Shown here piece after piece: positions 1 through 4,458 of a stretch of DNA of 5,116 bases. The first letter of the stretch is position 1. Every line of letters starts with the position of its first letter. This stretch comes from Methanobacteriota archaeon (GTDB taxonomy: Archaea > Thermoplasmatota > Poseidoniia > Poseidoniales > Thalassarchaeaceae): the NCBI GenBank assembly GCA_014384685.1, contig JACNFL010000208.1, positions 1 to 5,116 on the forward strand. Direction: 5' to 3'. Under the pieces are notes generated by a model. The model did not search any database. It was not told where the DNA came from and saw only the letters and a list, made by a program, of their open reading frames with translations. The position numbers were made by a program, and so were the translations under genes.

Positions 1-1
1 A

Positions 2-211
2 TTAGAGCACACAGAGAGACATACAAAACTGGCTGATGAAATTGCCCCACCCCCCACCCTTTCCTCATCGCCTGTATTGCGCTCTTTGCGTGAGGGTGCG
101 ATTTCAGCGAGCGGTGAAAAATACTGGATTTGCGCTTCTTGTGGCTATGAATGGGAGCGCCGGACTATGCGAAAACCGGCGCGTTGTTTGAATTGTGCAG
201 CACTGATGTAA
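2..211 (+). CDS. C-terminal part of a zinc-ribbon protein (5' end outside window)
   Basis: The frame is open from the left edge and ends at TAA (209-211), giving 69 visible residues. The first half is polar with a short Pro/Ser stretch (APPPTLSSSP), which looks like a flexible linker. The last 29 residues form a compact zinc ribbon: a Cys pair in WICASCGYEW (residues 42-51), then a basic spacer, then RCLNC (61-65), with the protein ending seven residues after the first Cys of that pair. The C-x2-C-G-Y-x-W ... R-C-x2-C layout is known from many small archaeal zinc ribbons that bind nucleic acid or protein partners. Such a ribbon does not identify a specific enzyme, and the N-terminal part that would name the family is not in the window. 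A T-run follows the stop by 17 bases. I am confident this is coding, because four correctly spaced cysteines lie in an open frame with a natural stop, but the function is unassigned. Confidence 0.72.
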   Translation, partial: LEHTERHTKLADEIAPPPTLSSSPVLRSLREGAISASGEKYWICASCGYEWERRTMRKPARCLNCAALM

Positions 212-228
212 TTCATTTTCTCGTGATG

Positions 229-239
229 TTTTTTTGTTT
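229..239 (+). terminator. T-run terminator after the zinc-ribbon gene
   Basis: Seven consecutive T (229-235), a G and three more T lie 17 bases past the TAA stop at 209-211. Archaeal RNA polymerase terminates at T-rich tracts of the non-template strand, so this would end the zinc-ribbon transcript before tRNA-Arg. No strong GC hairpin precedes it. Confidence 0.45.
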
Positions 240-247
240 ATCCTTTA

Positions 248-291
248 CCCACTCATGAACTTGTTAAGGTGTAGTGTTCATGAAGGATGGG
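248..291. repeat. Inverted repeat upstream of tRNA-Arg
   Basis: Perfect 8-bp arms TCATGAAC (253-260) and GTTCATGA (276-283) flank a 15-base spacer. Outside them CCCA (248-251) can pair with TGGG (288-291) across a small asymmetric internal loop. It sits 17-60 bases before the mature tRNA-Arg 5' end, in the place expected for promoter elements. It could be an operator or a hairpin in the leader, or chance. It is not a typical terminator because no T-run follows. Confidence 0.4.
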
Positions 292-308
292 CGTGCCCGA
301 TGAGTCAA

Positions 309-382
309 GGGCGATTAGTGTAGCTTGGATATCACCTCGGATTTCTAATCCGAGAACACGGGTTCGAATCCTGTACCGCCCG
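309..382 (+). tRNA. tRNA-Arg (anticodon TCT)
   Basis: A complete 74-base cloverleaf folds by eye. The acceptor 5' strand GGGCGAT (309-315) pairs with ACCGCCC (375-381), followed by discriminator G382. The D arm has GTGT/TCAC around a loop containing TTGG. The anticodon stem TCGGA/TCCGA holds the loop TTTCTAA with anticodon TCT, reading AGA/AGG as arginine. The T arm is ACGGG/CCTGT with loop TTCGAAT. The variable loop is four bases (GAAC). No intron is present and CCA is not encoded, as is common in archaea. There are two irregularities: an A6-C67 mismatch in the acceptor stem and a T13-T22 apposition closing the D stem. A degenerate copy of its 3' half lies 16 bases downstream. Confidence 0.93.
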
Positions 383-397
383 CCTCTTCATCATCGA

Positions 398-433
398 CCG
401 AGGATTCGGGTTGGAATCCTGTATCACCGCCTC
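398..433 (+). pseudogene. Decayed duplicate of the tRNA-Arg 3' half
   Basis: This stretch repeats the 3' part of the adjacent tRNA. CGGGTTGGAATCCTGTA (407-423) matches CGGGTTCGAATCCTGTA of the tRNA T arm with one substitution, and both copies begin near CCGAG and run into ...CCGCC(..)CTC. The change turns the invariant T-loop C56 to G, and there are no D or anticodon arms, so it cannot be a working tRNA. The substitution also creates a perfect hairpin, GGATTC (402-407) with GAATCC (414-419). Possible origins are a tandem partial duplication or the scar of an element that once integrated into the tRNA 3' end. It could also have been recruited as a 3' processing or termination hairpin, since T-rich sequence follows at 441-448. 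Confidence 0.6.
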
Positions 434-494
434 AATCAATTGTTTTCTTAGTTAGAATTAATTTGCTGTCATTAAATCGCTTTGTGGTATAGCG

Positions 495-508
495 GAGCGC
501 TCATATAC
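495..508 (+). promoter_or_regulatory. Candidate promoter of the eL41 gene: palindrome plus TATA-like box
   Basis: CATATAC (502-508) is centred about 30 bases before the ATG at 536. An archaeal TATA box at that distance would start transcription only a few bases ahead of the ATG, giving a nearly leaderless mRNA. This fits the lack of a Shine-Dalgarno sequence directly before the ATG. It is overlapped on its upstream side by the perfect 8-bp palindrome GAGCGCTC (495-502), where the TFB recognition element or an operator would lie. An alternative AT-rich box, AATTAATTT (about 457-465), would give a leader of around 50 bases. Confidence 0.35.
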
Positions 509-535
509 GGGTGGTAAGTCGGCAGGGCGTTCACC

Positions 536-643
536 ATGAAGCGAGGTTCCCGTGCTTGGAAGAAGTTGGGTAACCAACGGTGGAAGTGGCGTAAGAAGAA
601 GCTCCGCCGAAGAATGCGAGCACGCCGCCGTCAAAAGCAGTGA
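536..643 (+). CDS. rpl41e: Large-subunit ribosomal protein eL41 (L41e)
   Basis: ATG (536) to TGA (641-643) encodes 35 residues: 8 Lys, 11 Arg, 3 Trp and no acidic residue. The core RWKWRKKKLRRRMRARRR closely resembles the eukaryotic eL41 peptide, about 25 residues long, which has KWRKK near its start followed by Arg/Lys-rich helix. eL41 is a single basic helix located at the interface between the ribosomal subunits (bridge eB14 in eukaryotes), and archaeal members are known. Here an N-terminal extension of about 14 residues with its own Trp (RAWKKLGNQ) precedes the core. An in-frame TAA (515-517) with no start codon between it and the ATG fixes the start. The gene lies between tRNA-Arg and tRNA-Trp on the same strand and is followed within four bases by a hairpin plus T-run. 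Assignment rests on composition, core motif, length and context. Confidence 0.82.
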   Translation: MKRGSRAWKKLGNQRWKWRKKKLRRRMRARRRQKQ

Positions 644-646
644 TTT

Positions 647-670
647 CACCTTCTTTTTTAGGTGGTTTTT
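647..670 (+). terminator. Hairpin plus T-run terminator of the eL41 gene
   Basis: CACCT (647-651) pairs with AGGTG (660-664) around an eight-base loop that itself contains six T (654-659), and a five-T run (666-670) follows. It begins four bases after the eL41 stop. The T-tracts alone would suffice for archaeal termination; the hairpin makes it look like a compact intrinsic terminator. Confidence 0.6.
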
Positions 671-732
671 CCTCATTTATTTGCTAAAGAGGTTAGCCTT
701 TGACTAGAGTACTGATTGGCTCATCCGTTCCA

Positions 733-740
733 TTGAAATA
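733..740 (+). promoter_or_regulatory. Candidate TATA box for tRNA-Trp
   Basis: TTGAAATA lies about 34 bases before the mature 5' end of tRNA-Trp. With the usual archaeal spacing of about 26 bases this gives a start near 763 and a 5' leader of about eight bases for RNase P to remove. The assignment is from position and AT content only. Confidence 0.35.
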
Positions 741-770
741 GAACAGGCCGGTCCACTAACACACTATCAA

Positions 771-843
771 GGGAGTATAGTATAACTTGGCAGTACTACG
801 GGCTCCAAACCCGTTGATCGGGGTTCAAATCCCTGTGCTCCCA
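771..843 (+). tRNA. tRNA-Trp (anticodon CCA)
   Basis: A 73-base cloverleaf is complete. The acceptor GGGAGTA (771-777) pairs with TGCTCCC (836-842), including one T-G pair, then discriminator A843. The D stem is GTAT/GTAC with TTGG in the loop. The anticodon stem ACGGG/CCCGT holds the loop CTCCAAA with anticodon CCA, reading UGG. The T arm is CGGGG/CCCTG with loop TTCAAAT, and the variable loop is TGAT. CCA is not encoded. The anticodon loop is uninterrupted; tRNA-Trp often carries an intron in other euryarchaea. It converges on the large surface-protein gene, whose stop codon lies 40 bases away on the opposite strand. Confidence 0.95.
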
Positions 844-848
844 CTTAA

Positions 849-874
849 CAAAGATTGAATGTAATTGTTCTTTG
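849..874. terminator. Weak inverted repeat between convergent tRNA-Trp and the surface-protein gene
   Basis: CAAAGA (849-854) and TCTTTG (869-874) form six-base arms around a 14-base loop, in the 39-base gap between two convergent genes. Position suits a shared bidirectional terminator, but the stem is short and AT-rich and no long T-run follows on either strand, so support is weak. Confidence 0.25.
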
Positions 875-882
875 ATGAAACA

Positions 883-3800
883 TCATTGCTCATAATATGT
901 CCATTCTTCTTCGCCGTGGGCTCGGTAATACCAGTGTCCAGTACCAACTGGGTGTTCTTGCCATTCGTAATCTGTATCTTGATTTTCTTGACCTGAGGAT
1001 TGTTCTGAAAATGATTCTTCTTGCATAGTTACATCATTTTGAAAATCAACAAATGTTTGCTCCTGTTCTATGTCTCCTCCTCCTTTTCTACGCACGCGTA
1101 AAATTGCGATGGTTGCGATTAGTATAACCGCGAATATTCCCAAAATAGTTGCTATTTGCATATATTTGAATTGCCCACCAGAAGAAGTCTGTTGTTCATT
1201 ATCATCTGTTTGATTTGTGTTGTTATTTCCGCTATTGTTGTTATTGGGGATTGTGTTGTTATTGTTATCAGGAATTGTATTGTTATCATCCGGAGGGGAT
1301 GTATTATTGTCATCAGGAACCGTATTATTGTCATCTGGATTTGTATTGTTATTGTCAACAGGGGGTTCTGGACATCCTTTTCCAGGTACACCATTTTCGA
1401 CACCTGCGATGTTAGGGCATTCGTCAGGGTCATTTCCTAGTATGTTGTCACCCCAACCATCTCTGTCAAAATCATGCCACTGAGTTGCATCAGTGGGGAA
1501 GAAGTCAGGATTGTTGCCGTTTATGTCATCACCGAAGCCATCCCCATCACTATCTGTTGTTTGAGTTGGGTCTTGTGGGAAGGCATCAACATCATCGAAT
1601 GTGCCATCCCCATCACTATCTATCTGGCTATTTGCACATCCGCTCGCATCAATAGCAGCACCTGGTGCAGTGTTGTTACAGGCATCATCAGCGTCGCTGA
1701 CTCCATCATTGTCAGAGTCTCTTTGACTCGGGCCACATCCATTTCCATCAGCGATTTCGGCATTAGATGTGTCAGGGCAAGTATCATTCAAGTCTGGCAC
1801 GCCATCTTGATCAATGTCGCTTGTAGGGTCAGTGCATCCATCAGAAGTTACGATTGTTCCTACAGGCGTGTTGGCACAGTTGTCAGCGTGGTCAGGTACT
1901 CCATCTAAATCACTGTCAAGATTATGCCCGATGATTGTGATACACGCTGATTGATGCTGATTATTATCGCCATATGCTTCAATGCAGATGATATTTGACT
2001 CAATTTGCAGATTCAAAATTACCATTTGTTGATTCCATAGGGTGACGCTGCTCACAGAAATTCCATTCAGAGTCCAGTTACCTCCCGTTGCGTTGTTTAT
2101 TATGTATTCAATTGTAACTTGGTCAGCTGGTACAGAACTACCATTTGCAGGAGAAGTTATCTGCACATCAAGTGGTGGAGCAACGATTGTGAAGTTAATA
2201 CATACATCGGGGTGTTGTCCATCCAGTCCAAATGGTGTGATGCATATTGTATGAGGTCCCCAAGACAATGCGGGGAATGTACGGGAGGATTGGCTCAATT
2301 GAAGTGTACCAACATCTATTCCATCAAGCAACCAAGTTGCTGATGTGACATTTGCCGTAGAGTAGTTGACAACAGCGTCCTGTCCGTAAATGGTTGACCC
2401 ATCTGCTGGATTATTGATGACGACAACTACTGGTGGGTAATTTCTCCAAATATTAATGCAAGCAGAATCAACTAAATTGCTCAATCCTAAACCAACAACA
2501 CAAATTGAGTTATTTCCATATTGTAACCCAGTAATTTGGGCGCTTGCTCCATTGATATTTAGGGGGCCAATATTGATTCCATCTAAGGTCCAATATCCTG
2601 AGGTTATGTTTGAAGAATTATAGTAAATCATCTCACTTGTTTGAGTTGTAGGGATTGCATGGCTGGCGGTAGGCCATGAAATATCAACATCTGGGAAGTA
2701 AGGTGTCATCTGGAATGAGATACAATAGTTACCTTGCTGATTTCCAACCCCTGAGACCTGAGCACAGAGTTGATGCCAACCCATTGTTAATCCAGTCAGA
2801 GTGATTGAGTTGTTTGATATATTGAATGTCTCTAATGAGTTGTTATCTAGGTACCAGTCTCCGATTGAGACCATTAGGTGTGTATAGTTGATTGTTAGGT
2901 TGTACCCCACCTGAGAACTTCCATTCGCAGGGCTCGTGAAATCTACTCTTGTCCGCGTACAGTTAGTAGTTAGGGTATTCATTGCAGATGATGTATAGAA
3001 TGGACAATAGTTAACCCAATTACCGCCGTTGTTGTCATTGATGTCTTCAATTAGGCCATCAATGGTTGTACGATTGTTACTCCCCCACCAGTTGTATGGG
3101 GCAGACATGCGGTTATTCTGGTAACTGTAATCAATCCCAGTCCAACCGTTGGTTGTGTCAAACGAGTTGTTAGCCACAGTCCATTTTCCATATGAACCTG
3201 AATCTGCGATGATATATGCGCTCCCTCTTTGGCTAGCATATTGTGAGTACTGCCAAGTCGTACTTGATGGTGAACCTGTAGAATTGAATGTAGAATTTCT
3301 TAGTATGAGCTGTCCCGTCCATCCACTCTCTCCTCGTAGTTTCAAACTTGAATCGGTAAATGTGCCTCCAATCCATGCGGGATGTGTTGTTGAAGGTTGA
3401 TACCAAATAGATGATCCACGTATGACTACATCACTTTGAATGTACTTCCATCCATTGAATACTGATGTGTAATTGTGTCCATAATTATTAGTTGTTGAGA
3501 AATATATGGCATTATCAAGATACACTGAACTACGAATCACCGTCACCTGATCTCTCCAATGGCTAGTACGAGGATTCCAACCCCAGTTGGAGCCGGATTC
3601 GAAATTTATGTGTGAAATATTGTCAAATGTTAGATTGGTTATGGTATAGTCATTAAAATTACTAGAATGTGTTGTGGCGATGAAATCTTTGCCATTTTTG
3701 ATGGTTGTGTTATCAATTATGATATCAGCATTGGTTCTAAAGAAATAACGCAAGTCAAGTATGTATGAATTTCCGGTAGAGGATTGTCCTGGTGTATACC

Positions 3801-4287
3801 AATAACAAGTTGGTCCAGAAATGGTTGTATTCCTCATGAGTAATGATTCGCTTCCTTGATTTGGGGTCTGCCCTTTTATTCCATTCCAGTATCCTGAAGT
3901 TGTTGTCCAACCGATAGATGGGTTGACTCCGAAAAAGACTGGATTGGCAGTAGTTCCTAGAGAATGTAACTCTCCATGAACACGTATTGAGGAGTTAGTG
4001 GTATTTGCAAACACTTGCACCCCTGGGTCAATGGTAATCCTTACTCCTGGTGCGATAGTCCAAGGTCCAACCAAATAGTATGGTGAGTTAGCGGCAGTCC
4101 AAGTAGTGTTGAATGAAATCACCGACCCTACATTAGTATCCATGCGTGGTGATTCTTGTTCTAATTCAGGAGAAATATTATCTGAAGAGTTTTGTTCAAA
4201 ATTCATCATCTCAGACCATGAAATGGTAATCATCGAGAAACAAACTAGGATTAGTAATAAATTGCTTCCTTTCTTATTTGTTGACAT
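883..4287 (-). CDS. Large membrane-anchored surface protein: beta-helix, CX13C modules, TSP3 calcium loops
   Basis: The ATG at 4287 gives 1134 residues. The frame also allows a TTG three codons earlier, but the ATG is followed directly by a good signal peptide: basic NKKG, then LLLILVCFSMITIS, with cleavage likely near residue 25. Visible order: (1) about 55-431, right-handed parallel beta-helix, beginning IAPGVRITIDPGVQVF and closing with a typical NWWGS...IEDIND...VNYCPF segment; (2) 448-785, four Cys-paired beta modules; (3) 791-972, six thrombospondin-3-like DxDxDG calcium loops; (4) 978-1027, Asn-rich stalk with many NNT sequons; (5) 1043-1063, transmembrane helix followed by the stop-transfer RVRRK; (6) 1064-1134, acidic cytoplasmic tail ending in an aromatic motif. 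N-x-S/T sites are abundant throughout, suggesting heavy N-glycosylation. The beta-helix suggests polysaccharide or surface binding, as in adhesins or carbohydrate-active proteins. I see no catalytic signature, so a specific function is not assigned. It is transcribed divergently from the subtilase fragment. Confidence 0.93.
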   Translation of the reverse strand: MSTNKKGSNLLLILVCFSMITISWSEMMNFEQNSSDNISPELEQESPRMDTNVGSVISFNTTWTAANSPYYLVGPWTIAPGVRITIDPGVQVFANTTNSSIRVHGELHSLGTTANPVFFGVNPSIGWTTTSGYWNGIKGQTPNQGSESLLMRNTTISGPTCYWYTPGQSSTGNSYILDLRYFFRTNADIIIDNTTIKNGKDFIATTHSSNFNDYTITNLTFDNISHINFESGSNWGWNPRTSHWRDQVTVIRSSVYLDNAIYFSTTNNYGHNYTSVFNGWKYIQSDVVIRGSSIWYQPSTTHPAWIGGTFTDSSLKLRGESGWTGQLILRNSTFNSTGSPSSTTWQYSQYASQRGSAYIIADSGSYGKWTVANNSFDTTNGWTGIDYSYQNNRMSAPYNWWGSNNRTTIDGLIEDINDNNGGNWVNYCPFYTSSAMNTLTTNCTRTRVDFTSPANGSSQVGYNLTINYTHLMVSIGDWYLDNNSLETFNISNNSITLTGLTMGWHQLCAQVSGVGNQQGNYCISFQMTPYFPDVDISWPTASHAIPTTQTSEMIYYNSSNITSGYWTLDGINIGPLNINGASAQITGLQYGNNSICVVGLGLSNLVDSACINIWRNYPPVVVVINNPADGSTIYGQDAVVNYSTANVTSATWLLDGIDVGTLQLSQSSRTFPALSWGPHTICITPFGLDGQHPDVCINFTIVAPPLDVQITSPANGSSVPADQVTIEYIINNATGGNWTLNGISVSSVTLWNQQMVILNLQIESNIICIEAYGDNNQHQSACITIIGHNLDSDLDGVPDHADNCANTPVGTIVTSDGCTDPTSDIDQDGVPDLNDTCPDTSNAEIADGNGCGPSQRDSDNDGVSDADDACNNTAPGAAIDASGCANSQIDSDGDGTFDDVDAFPQDPTQTTDSDGDGFGDDINGNNPDFFPTDATQWHDFDRDGWGDNILGNDPDECPNIAGVENGVPGKGCPEPPVDNNNTNPDDNNTVPDDNNTSPPDDNNTIPDNNNNTIPNNNNSGNNNTNQTDDNEQQTSSGGQFKYMQIATILGIFAVILIATIAILRVRRKGGGDIEQEQTFVDFQNDVTMQEESFSEQSSGQENQDTDYEWQEHPVGTGHWYYRAHGEEEWTYYEQ
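1207..1356 (-). repeat. Asn-rich tandem repeat (stalk of the surface protein)
   Basis: Residues 978-1027 consist of imperfect copies of a 6-8 residue unit of the form P-D-D-N-N-T (for example PDDNNTVPDDNNTSPPDDNNT), decaying into poly-Asn towards the membrane. Almost every unit holds an N-x-T/S sequon. At the DNA level the unit appears on the + strand as repeated GT(T/A)ATTGTCATC-like blocks. It sits between the calcium loops and the transmembrane helix, so it is probably an extended, glycosylated spacer that lifts the folded domains from the membrane. Copy number is likely to vary between strains through slippage (inference). Confidence 0.85.
1372..1917 (-). other. Thrombospondin type 3-like calcium-binding segment of the surface protein
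   Basis: Residues 791-972 carry six DxDxDG loops, starting near D791, D824, D857, D890, D912 and D939. The first three have the full TSP3 form DSDxDGVxDxxDxC with paired cysteines between units (for example NC...GC). The last three are shorter variants ending DAFPQD, NPDFFPTD and NDPDEC. TSP3 repeats wrap around many calcium ions and become rigid when loaded, which suits a surface stalk in calcium-rich seawater. Calcium binding is inferred from the family. Confidence 0.88.
1933..2946 (-). repeat. Four tandem CX13C beta modules of the surface protein
   Basis: Residues 448-785 split into four modules of 86-88 residues (about 448-527, 533-614, 620-701, 706-785). Modules 1, 3 and 4 open with a (T/N)(S/N)PA(N/D)GS-like strand; module 2 opens with a diverged SWPTAS. 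Each has a Trp in W-x-L-(D/N), then a Cys exactly 30 residues later and a second Cys exactly 14 residues after that: W478/C508/C522, W566/C596/C610, W652/C682/C696 and W738/C768/C782. The alternating hydrophobic pattern suggests Ig-like beta sandwiches, each locked by one disulfide across a hairpin. DNA identity between units is low, so the duplication is old. Confidence 0.85.
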
Positions 4288-4315
4288 ACAAAACAACTCA
4301 TTTTTTTAAATCACA

Positions 4316-4321
4316 ATTAAA
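4316..4321 (-). promoter_or_regulatory. Candidate TATA box of the surface-protein gene
   Basis: On the minus strand TTTAAT lies about 31 bases before the ATG at 4287. The usual spacing puts the transcription start about four bases before the ATG, so the mRNA would be nearly leaderless. A second AT box, TTTAAAAA (4303-4309), is too close to the ATG to serve unless translation starts further inside. Confidence 0.4.
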
Positions 4322-4322
4322 C

Positions 4323-4399
4323 CATTATGGCTTTGACTCATTTTAACCACATAATGTAATCCATATCAAATATTCCCCATAAAAAATCTAACCATAATG
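4323..4399. promoter_or_regulatory. Three CATAATG motifs in the divergent promoter region
   Basis: The 7-mer CATAATG occurs on the + strand at 4350-4356 and 4393-4399 and in reverse orientation (CATTATG) at 4323-4329. The outer two form an 8-bp inverted repeat, CATTATGG (4323-4330) with CCATAATG (4392-4399). The middle copy sits in the near-palindrome ACATAATGT. They lie between the two candidate TATA boxes of divergent genes, where a shared regulator would bind. The region is AT-rich, so chance recurrence is possible. Confidence 0.3.
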
Positions 4400-4416
4400 A
4401 TTAGGTATTTTGGCTC

Positions 4417-4424
4417 TTAATTTT
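4417..4424 (+). promoter_or_regulatory. Candidate TATA box of the subtilase-fragment gene
   Basis: TTAATTTT is centred about 38 bases before the ATG at 4459, predicting a start near 4447 and a leader of about a dozen bases. No Shine-Dalgarno sequence is evident; GTGGGG (4448-4453) is a poor match. Confidence 0.35.
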
Positions 4425-4458
4425 GATTTGTTTGTAATCTTGGCATCGTGGGGTTTTC

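Noticed and set aside
458..676. A 72-codon frame on the minus strand across the eL41 gene
   Set aside because: It is antisense to the eL41 frame and its C-terminal half is low-quality sequence with no domain. The + strand peptide has a clear family resemblance, its own terminator and tRNA neighbours on the same strand.
1152..1440. Overlapping frames of 66-94 codons on both strands in the repeat region
   Set aside because: They are shadows of the Asn-rich repeat and TM segment of the surface protein; their Ile/Val/Cys-rich or Thr/Ile-rich make-up simply reads the repeat in other frames.
1474..1908. A 144-codon + strand frame opposite the calcium-loop region
   Set aside because: The DxDxDG repeats on the minus strand are unmistakable. 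The opposite frame stays open because GAT/GAC-rich codons rarely make stops in antisense, and its product shows no recognisable motif.
2042..3400. Several + and - strand frames of 60-85 codons inside the surface-protein gene
   Set aside because: All lie within a single uninterrupted 1134-codon gene with domain structure; none has a convincing start context or motif.
4252..4287. A lipoprotein signal (LVC) in the surface-protein N-terminus
   Set aside because: The residue before Cys is Val rather than Gly/Ala/Ser, the hydrophobic stretch continues past it, and the protein already has a C-terminal transmembrane anchor.
4288..4296. A TTG start three codons upstream of the chosen ATG of the surface-protein gene
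   Set aside because: TTG is a weak start and the added residues (M-F-C) do not improve the signal peptide. The ATG is followed directly by the basic n-region and hydrophobic core.
4251..4301. A 16-codon minus-strand frame from an ATG at 4301 overlapping the start of the surface-protein gene in another frame
   Set aside because: It could be an upstream reading frame, but the candidate TATA box predicts transcription starting at or below this ATG, and nothing else supports its translation.
4106..4309. A 67-codon + strand frame over the start of the surface-protein gene
   Set aside because: It is antisense to the signal peptide and N-terminus of a well-supported gene and has no features of its own.
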